Positions 23,792 to 30,921 of a stretch of 34,749 nucleotides of DNA are shown here, piece by piece. The stretch is from Gudongella sp964607545 (GTDB lineage Bacteria; Bacillota; Clostridia; Tissierellales; Tissierellaceae), in the NCBI GenBank assembly GCA_964607545.1, contig CAZSLV010000006.1:1-34749 (forward strand), written 5' to 3'. Made by a program: the position numbers and the translations under genes. How positions within the stretch are numbered: position 1 is the stretch's first letter; each line of letters starts with the position of its first letter. The notes below the pieces were generated by a model. The model saw only the letters and a program-made list of their open reading frames with translations, ran no database searches and was not told the origin of the DNA.

Positions 23792-24670
23792 ATGGAAAAA
23801 CAAAAAATCAAAGCCCTTATCTTATTATTGCTAGCAGTTATAATGTTTGGTTTATCTTTTGTCAGTATAAAGATCTCAATGGAGGTCTTTCCCCCTATAA
23901 GTATGGCCTTTTATAGGTTTCTTATTGCTTCTTTTGTCCTTTATCCACTTTTAAGAAAAATAAGCCCTGGTGAAAGGCTTAAAAAAAAGACCCTCCCTTT
24001 AATGGCAGTCTCAGGGGTACTTGGAATAACCTTGTATTTTTATCTGGAGAATAATGGAGTCTTAAGAATAAGTGCTAATGATGCCTCTATTATCATTGCT
24101 ATGATGCCAGTTGCTGCAGCAATTGCCGAAAGCATCTTTCTTAAAAAACCCTTGTCAATAGTCTCCTTTATAGCTATTATAACTTCTATACTAGGAATTT
24201 ACATAATTATTGGAGGTAAGTTAGACGGGGGTAGTGCTAAGGGTTACCTTTATATGGTGGGGGCAATTGTTACTTTTTCTGCCTTTCTAATATTAACAAA
24301 ACCACTCTTTAATACTTATTCTGATATAGCGGTTACATTTTATCAAGGTGTATTTGGTACCCTTGCCTTTATACCCTTTCTTTGGCTTGAAAGTGTACAA
24401 TGGACCCTTCTTACCCCAACCATACTTTTTCATTTTTTATTTCTTGCTATAGGGTGTTCTGCTATAGGTAATTACTTTTATCTTTATGCCCTAAACCATT
24501 TAAGTGTAGCAACAGCAGCTATTTTTATGAATCTTATACCTGTATTCACCTTCATATTTAGTTATTTCTTCTTTGGAGATACTTTGTCATTTATACAAAT
24601 GATTGGGGCAGGTGTTGTAATAATTTCTGTTAGCATAGTAACAGTTAATGAACAAGGGAAAGAGGCATAA
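23792..24670 (+). CDS. EamA/DMT-superfamily transporter
   Basis: A 292-residue membrane protein with about ten transmembrane helices arranged as two EamA repeats (about 10-141 and 155-285). The first repeat includes the motif PPISMAFYRFLIASFVL and the second has FMNLIPVFTFIFSYFFFGD, both family landmarks. Members export amino acids, nucleobases or other metabolites; the substrate is not predictable. AGGTGAG precedes the ATG. It is divergent from the FMN reductase gene and monocistronic. Confidence 0.92.
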   Translation: MEKQKIKALILLLLAVIMFGLSFVSIKISMEVFPPISMAFYRFLIASFVLYPLLRKISPGERLKKKTLPLMAVSGVLGITLYFYLENNGVLRISANDASIIIAMMPVAAAIAESIFLKKPLSIVSFIAIITSILGIYIIIGGKLDGGSAKGYLYMVGAIVTFSAFLILTKPLFNTYSDIAVTFYQGVFGTLAFIPFLWLESVQWTLLTPTILFHFLFLAIGCSAIGNYFYLYALNHLSVATAAIFMNLIPVFTFIFSYFFFGDTLSFIQMIGAGVVIISVSIVTVNEQGKEA

Positions 24671-24697
24671 GGGGTAGGGTTTCTCCTCTTATAATGC

Positions 24698-25636
24698 TTA
24701 TTTCCAATCTATTGTTTCTGGTTTTCTTAACTTTTGATGCTTAAAAACTGGAACCTTTAGGTCTTCCCCTAGCCTTCTAAGCTGTTCCTTATAAGTACCT
24801 TTTAGTCCATCATGCATAGCTATTGCCGATATACCTCCATCAATTGAATCAAGGCAAGCCCTCAGTTTTTCTCCTCCTCTTTCATTCTCATATTCTCCAG
24901 TTACTAACCACTGATTAGGAAGTATATGGGATATACCATAAGTGTTGTTATCCCATCTAGTGAATATTTCTTCTGAGAATCCACTTTCAAAGTGTTTACC
25001 GCCTGCACATAGGATGTTCTTAAGTTCTAGCCCATCACTTGTAAATATTTCTGTTAAAGATTTTGCCAAGACTTTAACCGCAAGGGGGTTCTTCCAGCTT
25101 TCTTTATCACTGCCAATTTCTATGTCCATAATAGGGACAGGGTACTTAATAATCATATCAGGACCACTTTCACCATACATCATACCTGACCAATGGGTTG
25201 CTTCACTTGTTACTGTATAATCATTTAAATTGTTTTCTATGCGATTTCTTTCAAGGGCAATTAATATATTATGCATATACTTAGGATTCGCCCTGCCAAA
25301 ATTCCCAGATTCAACATCTCCAGTAGTATGAACTGTAAATATCTTATCGGGTGCATTACTACCCTCGTGCCAAGTTACTATACCTGCTATATCAAAGTCT
25401 GAAAAATGATTAATTATGCTAGGTAAATATGTTTTGTAATCATGGCACAAAACTCTTTTAGTTCTTACAAAATAAAACTCATTATCTTCCTCATCTTTTT
25501 TCATAAGAACAGGGAAACCATCTATAATTATATCTGTACTTATGTATTCACTTAATAAAAGTAATTCTTTAAAAACCAAACTTGAAACATGGTCTACTTT
25601 TTCATCTTCAGCTAAATAAAAAACAGCCTTTTTCAT
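24698..25636 (-). CDS. DTD2/GEK1-type D-aminoacyl-tRNA deacylase homologue
   Basis: A 312-residue protein resembling the archaeal/plant D-aminoacyl-tRNA deacylase DTD2 (GEK1 family), which hydrolyses D-amino acids mischarged onto tRNA and, in archaea and plants, aldehyde-modified D-aminoacyl-tRNAs. Motifs in order: TVHTTG (101-106), SEATHWSGMMYG (144-155), DIEIGSDKESW (171-181), CAGGKHF (210-216) and YGISHILP (233-240). These match the family's TVH.GN, EATH, E.GS...W and GG.H blocks. The SRHSS-like motif expected before TVH reads TWHEGSN, a divergence. It lies 48 bases downstream of the CC/Se gene in the same direction. A substrate switch is possible. The family is rare in bacteria, so transfer from archaea is plausible. 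Confidence 0.72.
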   Translation of the reverse strand: MKKAVFYLAEDEKVDHVSSLVFKELLLLSEYISTDIIIDGFPVLMKKDEEDNEFYFVRTKRVLCHDYKTYLPSIINHFSDFDIAGIVTWHEGSNAPDKIFTVHTTGDVESGNFGRANPKYMHNILIALERNRIENNLNDYTVTSEATHWSGMMYGESGPDMIIKYPVPIMDIEIGSDKESWKNPLAVKVLAKSLTEIFTSDGLELKNILCAGGKHFESGFSEEIFTRWDNNTYGISHILPNQWLVTGEYENERGGEKLRACLDSIDGGISAIAMHDGLKGTYKEQLRRLGEDLKVPVFKHQKLRKPETIDWK

Positions 25637-25655
25637 AAACTCTTCTCCCCCTTAT

Positions 25656-25683
25656 AGGCAAAAGGAACCTTCCTTCTATGCCT
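25656..25683. other. Intergenic hairpin before the DTD2-like gene
   Basis: AGGCA/TGCCT and AAGGA/TCCTT form nested arms in the 48-base gap between the CC/Se gene stop and the DTD2-like gene. No convincing U tract follows on the minus strand, so it may be an mRNA stability element or weak terminator rather than a true end. Confidence 0.3.
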
Positions 25684-25684
25684 T

Positions 25685-25996
25685 TTAATCTTTAACATAG
25701 CCTCCGCATACACAAACTGTATCTGAATCAAAGGAGTATATTTCCTCTGCAAATAAAAATTTTCTAACTCCTATGTGGATCTTGCTTTTAGAATACTTTA
25801 CTTCCTTATTTACATAAACTTTAAAACCTTCAACATCTAAAACCCTATAACCTTCTTTTTTTGGTCCTCCAAATTTTACAAAGGGTAGATAGGGGCCTGA
25901 GCAACACACTTTTCTCATGGGCAGGTCAATTGTTATAGTGTTTTTATTTTTATTTTTCATATGCACTTTAAGTGAATCACTTAATATTACCTCCAT
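25685..25996 (-). CDS. CC/Se-motif family protein (HesB/IscA-like fold)
   Basis: A 103-residue protein of the CC/Se motif family, known from anaerobes in selenocysteine- and cysteine-containing versions and distantly related to HesB/IscA iron-sulfur proteins. The motif KVCCSG has Cys31-Cys32; both codons are ordinary (TGT TGC), so this is the non-seleno form. A C-terminal CVCGG (Cys95, Cys97) gives a second thiol pair as in HesB-like proteins. The ATG has AAGGAAGG upstream. Its function is unknown; thiol redox or metal/sulfur binding is plausible. Confidence 0.75.
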   Translation of the reverse strand: MEVILSDSLKVHMKNKNKNTITIDLPMRKVCCSGPYLPFVKFGGPKKEGYRVLDVEGFKVYVNKEVKYSKSKIHIGVRKFLFAEEIYSFDSDTVCVCGGYVKD

Positions 25997-26056
25997 AGCT
26001 AACCTTCCTTATCATTATTTTATACTTAAAAATATTGTACCATATTATAGAAAAGT

Positions 26057-26086
26057 GTGGTTACTATACTTAAGTATAATAACCAC
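26057..26086 (-). terminator. Terminator after the copper-amine-oxidase-like gene
   Basis: GTGGTTA and TAACCAC flank TATACTTAAGTATA, forming a 30-base inverted repeat with one mismatched pair. On the minus strand it is followed by ACTTTTCTATAA. It lies 18 bases after the stop of the gene at 26104. The same hairpin could weakly terminate on the other strand. Confidence 0.65.
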
Positions 26087-26103
26087 AACTTTATGTTTAC
26101 CTC

Positions 26104-27408
26104 TTAAAGGATATTAGATAGTACCCCATCTTTGAAATAATAAATTGCATCTCCATAGTCTTCTGTGTATACCCAAAGTTCTATTTCGTTAAATTTTGTA
26201 GTTAATTCGCTTTTTTGATCAGGTTTAGTTTTAAATTGAACTAAGAGCATATCAGTTGTCATTCCTGTCCATGGTATTTTTTCTTCTACCCTCTTCCATA
26301 TTTTTTCATCCCAGTCAAATAAGGTACCTGGGCTTTTTTCTAATACTGTATATATTTTTTCATCTCCTCTATCAAAGACTGCTTGATTTAGGGTGTTAAA
26401 AGAAACTACAGCCTTATATTTATCGTTTATCTCTACTTTAAACAAGGTATCTTTAGGATCTATTTCCTTTTCATCTAACATAGTCTCATCCATCATAGAA
26501 TTTAGAATTGAATCAGATGTTCCCACTATCTTCTTCCAGGCTGGGAGGTTGAAATAATGTTCATTTACTTCTACCTTTACATAGGATCCAAGGTCTGAAG
26601 TGTCTTTAATATCAGATAAGTCTAGCCTGTTTAAGTCTGCTTCAATATATATTGGATTTATCCTATTAGTTTTAACTAGTTCATCAATATGAATCCAATA
26701 TGTTCCTCCTGTAAAAGCTGATTTTTCTGTCCAACCAAAGCCATAGTCATCCACTTTAAAGTCTGGGACATTTTGAACCAAGGTTCCATCCTTTTTATAT
26801 AAATTTACTAATTTAACATCGTGGTTTCTACCAGTGTATCTAAAGTCCTTTGTTCTTTCACCATTAATATACTTGTTTTCATATTCCTTATAGGGTTTTA
26901 CTGCCTCAAAACCTCCATATCTCCACTCAACTATAGGAAGTTTGCTTAATAAGATAAGCTGAGAATCCCCATTCCAAACAACATTATAATCCATATGCTC
27001 TGATAAGAACCTTAAGGGGACCATAGTACTTCCACCTATTATTTGGGCTGGAACATCCAAATCATATGCTAGGCCATTTATTACTGCCTTATCACTGCCA
27101 ATTATAAATAATACATCCATAGCCTCATTTCTACCCCTAGCTGATCTTAGGGTATTATCCCAAGTTACTGTAAGTCCAAATGATTCAAATATTTTTCTCA
27201 TTGGTACTAGTACTCTTCCATTTACAATCTGAGGCGGAACATCAAAATCTAATTCTGTACCTTCAAGAATTACCCTAATCTCTTCCCCTCTTGAGTAGTC
27301 TATATTATCAAAGGTGTTATCTACTTGCCCATTTCCTGTTAGGGGCATAAATAAAAGGGCCACAAGTAGTAAAAGTGGACTTAATCTAATTTTAAATATA
27401 TTTCTCAT
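26104..27408 (-). CDS. Secreted protein with copper-amine-oxidase-like N-terminal domain
   Basis: A 434-residue exported protein from the ATG at 27408. After a signal peptide (about 1-27) come two copies of the Cu_amine_oxidN1-type repeat: IRVILEGTELDFDVPPQIVN...RVLVPMRKIFESFG, and then VINGLAYDLDVPAQIIG...MVPLRFLSEHM (about 43-155). This is a small beta-rich stalk or wall domain of Firmicute surface proteins, not an amine oxidase. The remaining roughly 270 residues contain aromatic-rich segments and show no family I recognise. GGAGG precedes ATG27408; the longer frame to 27423 starts on top of the ribosome-binding site. It is monocistronic. Confidence 0.82.
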   Translation of the reverse strand: MRNIFKIRLSPLLLLVALLFMPLTGNGQVDNTFDNIDYSRGEEIRVILEGTELDFDVPPQIVNGRVLVPMRKIFESFGLTVTWDNTLRSARGRNEAMDVLFIIGSDKAVINGLAYDLDVPAQIIGGSTMVPLRFLSEHMDYNVVWNGDSQLILLSKLPIVEWRYGGFEAVKPYKEYENKYINGERTKDFRYTGRNHDVKLVNLYKKDGTLVQNVPDFKVDDYGFGWTEKSAFTGGTYWIHIDELVKTNRINPIYIEADLNRLDLSDIKDTSDLGSYVKVEVNEHYFNLPAWKKIVGTSDSILNSMMDETMLDEKEIDPKDTLFKVEINDKYKAVVSFNTLNQAVFDRGDEKIYTVLEKSPGTLFDWDEKIWKRVEEKIPWTGMTTDMLLVQFKTKPDQKSELTTKFNEIELWVYTEDYGDAIYYFKDGVLSNIL

Positions 27409-27626
27409 AATTTCTCCCTCCAAATTTGTTTTAAAAAGTTCTATATTACTACTTTACCCAACAAAGAAGAAGATGCTACAATTTTATTTATGCACGAATA
27501 AAAGTAAAGGATCTAAAGATTACAATTGATATCGTAATTAGCTTTAGTAAAGTTGAAGTATATCTTATTGGGGTATAGTAGAAAATATAAAGGGAATTAA
27601 TAAAAAAATAAAAAAGGAGTTGTCTT

Positions 27627-27908
27627 ATGAGTATACCTGTATTAACTGTAAAATATGAAATTAAACCCGATAAGTTAAATGAATTTATCGAACTTATGAA
27701 GGAGAATTCAAAGAAAAGTTTATCAGAACCTGGATGTTTAAACTATGAAGCATCTATGGCAGGTAACAAGGTTTTCCTTTATGAAAAGTACAAGTCTGAG
27801 GAAGATTTTAAACACCACACCTTAACTGAACATTTTGCTAACTTTAAGGAAAGGACCCAAGACCTTATAATAAATAAGGAAATATCCATGTATAATGCTA
27901 TCAAGTAA
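27627..27908 (+). CDS. ABM-domain (antibiotic biosynthesis monooxygenase-like) protein
   Basis: A 93-residue dimeric alpha/beta-barrel-type protein of the ABM superfamily. Recognisable are the first strand (VLTVKYEIKPDKLNEF), the EPGCLNYEAS turn and the LYEKYKSEEDFKHHTLTEHFANF segment. Small members act as cofactor-free quinol or quinone monooxygenases (YgiN-like) or bind heme; an exact reaction cannot be assigned. AAAAAGGAG lies before the ATG. It is followed by an intrinsic terminator. Confidence 0.9.
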   Translation: MSIPVLTVKYEIKPDKLNEFIELMKENSKKSLSEPGCLNYEASMAGNKVFLYEKYKSEEDFKHHTLTEHFANFKERTQDLIINKEISMYNAIK

Positions 27909-27910
27909 TA

Positions 27911-27954
27911 CAAATGGCTATATCACCTATTAAGTGCTATAGCCATTTGTTTTT
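27911..27954 (+). terminator. Intrinsic terminator after the ABM gene
   Basis: A perfect 12-bp stem (CAAATGGCTATA, 27911-27922, with 27938-27949) and a 15-nt loop are followed by TTTTT. It also separates the converging FMN-binding gene. Confidence 0.9.
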
Positions 27955-27959
27955 AATAT

Positions 27960-28667
27960 TTACTTTGCATTTTCAAATGCATTTCTTGTTGCATCCATTA
28001 TTGCATCTGAAGTGTAAGTAGCCCCTGATATTACATCAACATTAGTCTTATTTTCTTTAACAATTGCTAGTGGTATTCCTTCTATTGCAGGATCTGAAAT
28101 CCCTTCAGTCTCATCGTGGGAAATAACTTTTACATCAATAATTTTACCACCTTCAAGAGTTACTGAAACTTTAAGGTCTGGATGCATGCCTGCATCACTT
28201 GTTCCATCATAGGTTCCATCAGGAATTAAGTCAAGTTGTGGCTCCACTATTTCTTTTACTTCCTCAGGTTCTTCTTCTGATAAATCCCCTTCTTCTACTA
28301 TATCACCTGAAATAACATTTTTTACAGCTTCAATAATTGCATTTGATGTAAGAGTAGCTCCAGAAACCACATCAACTTCTGGGCTTCCTGCTGAAACTAT
28401 TGCAAGTGGAATACCCTCAATTGCAGGGTCTGAAATACCATCTGTTTCTCCATGTTCAATTACTTCAACGCTTGTAATTTTTCCTTCTATAAATTCAACT
28501 GCTACCTTAAGACCTGGATGCATACCTGCATCGCTTTTACCTTCATATATCCCATCAGCTATGTCAGCATAGCTAGTTTCCGAATCCATCATGGTGTTTC
28601 CAAGTAATAAAGCAACAATTGATATTACTGCAATAATTATTAAACTAATACCTCTGTTCTTTAACAT
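27960..28667 (-). CDS. Membrane-anchored tandem FMN-binding protein
   Basis: A 235-residue extracytoplasmic flavoprotein. An N-terminal membrane helix or signal anchor (about 7-24) precedes two FMN_bind domains (about 36-120 and 148-232) joined by a Glu-rich linker (about 121-146). Each domain has the SGAT flavinylation motif (102-105 and 214-217), whose last Thr (Thr105, Thr217) is the expected ApbE site for covalent FMN. The repeats share GISDPAIEGIPLAIV exactly, indicating recent duplication. Such proteins carry electrons outside the membrane in RNF-like or extracellular redox chains. AAAAAGGAG precedes the ATG. No ApbE gene is in the window. Confidence 0.9.
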   Translation of the reverse strand: MLKNRGISLIIIAVISIVALLLGNTMMDSETSYADIADGIYEGKSDAGMHPGLKVAVEFIEGKITSVEVIEHGETDGISDPAIEGIPLAIVSAGSPEVDVVSGATLTSNAIIEAVKNVISGDIVEEGDLSEEEPEEVKEIVEPQLDLIPDGTYDGTSDAGMHPDLKVSVTLEGGKIIDVKVISHDETEGISDPAIEGIPLAIVKENKTNVDVISGATYTSDAIMDATRNAFENAK

Positions 28668-28722
28668 TTACACTTCTCCTTTTTTATGTATAATTTAAAA
28701 TAAATATTTTGCCACCCTCATA

Positions 28723-28751
28723 ATACTACCAAATTTTACTCTTATAAACAA
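28723..28751 (-). promoter_or_regulatory. Probable promoter of the FMN-binding gene
   Basis: On the minus strand TTGTTT (28751-28746) and TAGTAT (28728-28723) are spaced by 17 bases, about 55 bases before the start codon. The -10 is a moderate match, and an overlapping TATTAT is an alternative. Confidence 0.5.
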
Positions 28752-28811
28752 GGGATTATTATTAAGTTTAATATAAACATATGTTGATAATTAGCCCTTT
28801 ATAAAGGTATC

Positions 28812-28838
28812 CCCCATGGAATATCCATAGGGGTTTTT
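28812..28838. terminator. GC-rich hairpin after the metal ATPase gene
   Basis: CCCC-ATGGA pairs with TCCAT-GGGG (one bulged A) around a 3-nt loop. The T tract (TTTTT) is on the plus-strand side, whereas the adjacent gene is on the minus strand, where only CTTTAT follows. It probably ends the ATPase transcript less efficiently, or blocks antisense transcription. Confidence 0.5.
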
Positions 28839-28859
28839 AATTTGTTAGCAAAGTTCTTC

Positions 28860-30713
28860 TTACCTTAACCTGTACCTTAATAATCTCATACCGTTTAAAA
28901 TAACTACTAAAATACTTCCTTCATGGACAAGCATACCAATTGACATGTTCATCCAATCACTAAACAAGACACTTAAGAGGAGGATTACTACAACTGCCAG
29001 GGCAATAAAGATGTTTTGCTTCATGTTTCTATCTGTAGCTTTTACCAAACCAAGTGCATGAGGTAGGCGGCTAAAATCTGAATTCATTAAAACAACATCA
29101 GATGTTTCAATAGCTACATCAGTACCACTACCCATGGCTATACCTATATTAGCTAAGGCTAGCGATGGACTATCATTAACCCCATCTCCAACAAAAGCAA
29201 CGATTTGACCTTCTTCATCTATTAACCTTTTTACAAAGGCAGCCTTATCTTCAGGTAGCATATGACCGTAAGCTTCTGTTAATCCTAACTCTTTACTTAC
29301 TGCATCAACTGTCCCTTGATTATCACCTGATAGCATAATTAAATTCTTGACTCCTAATTTTTTTAGCTTTAATAAGTCTTCCTTAACTCTAGGTCGAATT
29401 TGGTCCTTTATTCCCATGATAATTTTCACTACCCCATCAACAGAGGTTATTACTAGGGAGTTACCCTCTTTTTCAATAAACTCAATATCATTTTTAACTT
29501 GTTCACTTAAAGAAGTACCTTCTCTTTCCATTAAAGCTAAATTACCTATTGCCAGCCTATGCCCTTCAACATTTGCAAGTATTCCCCCACCCTTTATAAC
29601 TTCTGTATTCAAGACTTTTGAAAATTGTGTTTGTCCAATTTCTTCTAAAACAGCCTTTCCTAAGGGGTGGTCTGATTCTCTCTCTACACTTGCCAAGAAA
29701 CTCTTAGCCCTATCTATACCTTCTCCATATGTTTTTGTTATTGACACAGATGGATTTCCCAAGGTTAAGGTCCCTGTTTTATCAAATATAATGGTATCTA
29801 ATCTAGAGAAGTCTCTGATAACTTCGCTACCCTTTAACAAAACTCCATGACTTGCTCCATTTCCTATACCTGCAACATTTGAAACTGGAACACCAATAAC
29901 CAAGGCACCTGGACATCCTAGAACCAAGATAGTTATTGCTAATTCTATGTCTTTTGAAAATAACCATATAATAAAGGCCATAACTAGAACTGCAGGTGTA
30001 TAATACTTAGCAAACCTATCTATAAAGCGCTCAGCTTCTGATTTAGAATCTTGGGCTTCCTCTACCATTTCGATGATTTTACCAAATGTAGTATCTTCAC
30101 CTACTCGGTCAGCAACAATTTGTATGGTTCCATTATCAAGTATGGTCCCTGCAAATACATTGGAGTTCTTTTCCTTTTCTACTGGAATAGATTCACCTGT
30201 TATGCTTGCTTCGTTAATATAACCCTCACCACTTAAAACTCTTCCATCTACTGGGACTTTTGCTCCAGTTTTAACAAGTAAAATATCTCCAACATCCACT
30301 TCTTCAACTTCAACTTCTACAAATTCTCCATCTTCCATCTTCTTAAGAGCACTTTCAGGAGCCATATTTATTAATTCCTTGATAGCTGATCGAGTTTTAT
30401 TTAAGGTTCTTTGTTCTAAAAAGGCACCAAATAAGAATAAGAATGTTACAATTGCAGCTTCTTCGTAATTTTGAATTAAAAATGCCGCCCCAACAGCTAT
30501 TGTAACTAATACATCTATACTAACAACCTTGTACCTTAAAGCTTGAAAAGCTTGAATGGCAATTGGTGCTAGCCCTATTACAGAGGCAATTATCAATGAC
30601 CAAGTAAAAACGACCATATTCCCCATAGTCCATTTGCTTATAAAACCAACTGCAATCAAAATACCCCCAAGTAGAGTTATTGTATTCTTATTCTTAGTAA
30701 TAAGTCTTTGCAT
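28860..30713 (-). CDS. P1B-type heavy-metal ATPase with CPG motif
   Basis: A 617-residue metal-translocating P-type ATPase without any N-terminal metal-binding domain. Seen: TGES (172-175) in the actuator domain, phosphorylation Asp311 in DKTGTLT, the P1B-specific SDHP (348-350 region), the nucleotide-binding GGG, and GDGVNDSP (509-516). About eight membrane helices are predicted. The transmembrane metal site in helix 6 reads Cys267-Pro268-Gly269, where Cu and Zn pumps have CPC; the codons TGT CCA GGT confirm it. The last helix has HEGSILVVILNGMRLL, recalling the HEG motif of Co/Fe-type pumps. The metal is not predictable. AAGGAAGTG precedes the ATG, and a palindromic operator candidate lies upstream. 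Confidence 0.9.
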   Translation of the reverse strand: MQRLITKNKNTITLLGGILIAVGFISKWTMGNMVVFTWSLIIASVIGLAPIAIQAFQALRYKVVSIDVLVTIAVGAAFLIQNYEEAAIVTFLFLFGAFLEQRTLNKTRSAIKELINMAPESALKKMEDGEFVEVEVEEVDVGDILLVKTGAKVPVDGRVLSGEGYINEASITGESIPVEKEKNSNVFAGTILDNGTIQIVADRVGEDTTFGKIIEMVEEAQDSKSEAERFIDRFAKYYTPAVLVMAFIIWLFSKDIELAITILVLGCPGALVIGVPVSNVAGIGNGASHGVLLKGSEVIRDFSRLDTIIFDKTGTLTLGNPSVSITKTYGEGIDRAKSFLASVERESDHPLGKAVLEEIGQTQFSKVLNTEVIKGGGILANVEGHRLAIGNLALMEREGTSLSEQVKNDIEFIEKEGNSLVITSVDGVVKIIMGIKDQIRPRVKEDLLKLKKLGVKNLIMLSGDNQGTVDAVSKELGLTEAYGHMLPEDKAAFVKRLIDEEGQIVAFVGDGVNDSPSLALANIGIAMGSGTDVAIETSDVVLMNSDFSRLPHALGLVKATDRNMKQNIFIALAVVVILLLSVLFSDWMNMSIGMLVHEGSILVVILNGMRLLRYRLR

Positions 30714-30796
30714 GTCTTCACTTCCTTAAGTTATTTTATATTTTTTTCTTGTTTTTGTTCTTAATACTATTCTAGCATAGACCCTCATATAAAGAA

Positions 30797-30810
30797 TTGA
30801 CCTAGGTCAA
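30797..30810. promoter_or_regulatory. Perfect palindrome, CRP/FNR-type operator candidate
   Basis: TTGACCTAGGTCAA is a perfect 14-base palindrome 84 bases upstream of the metal ATPase start. Two TTGAC half-sites spaced by four bases match the geometry of CRP/FNR-family sites, as described for HcpR-type regulators. It lies upstream of the -10-like TATGCT (minus strand) of the ATPase gene. No regulator gene is adjacent. Confidence 0.5.
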
Positions 30811-30811
30811 A

Positions 30812-30846
30812 TAAAACCACCTACCTAGAATTACTTTAGTAGATGG
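30812..30846 (-). terminator. Intrinsic terminator after the FapA-family gene
   Basis: On the minus strand CCATCTAC (30846-30839) pairs with GTAGGTGG (30824-30817), one G-U, around a 14-nt loop, followed by TTTTAT. It lies 76 bases beyond the DUF342 gene stop and just before the palindrome and metal-ATPase promoter region. Confidence 0.7.
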
Positions 30847-30921
30847 CCTCTATCTCTTTTTTTACTTAAAACTAATTGACTACTTTTATTAATATATCTT
30901 AACTTCCAAATTTCACACAAA

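Noticed and set aside
24663..24695. Terminator between the EamA gene and the DTD2-like gene
   Set aside because: An 8-bp stem can be drawn over the EamA stop codon, but no U tract follows on either strand.
25898..25906. Possible selenocysteine in the CC/Se protein
   Set aside because: The motif codons are TGT TGC, both cysteine; there is no in-frame TGA, so no SECIS element is needed.
29347..29850. 167-codon plus-strand frame inside the metal ATPase gene
   Set aside because: Antisense to conserved P-type ATPase motifs, with no recognisable domain and no ribosome-binding site.
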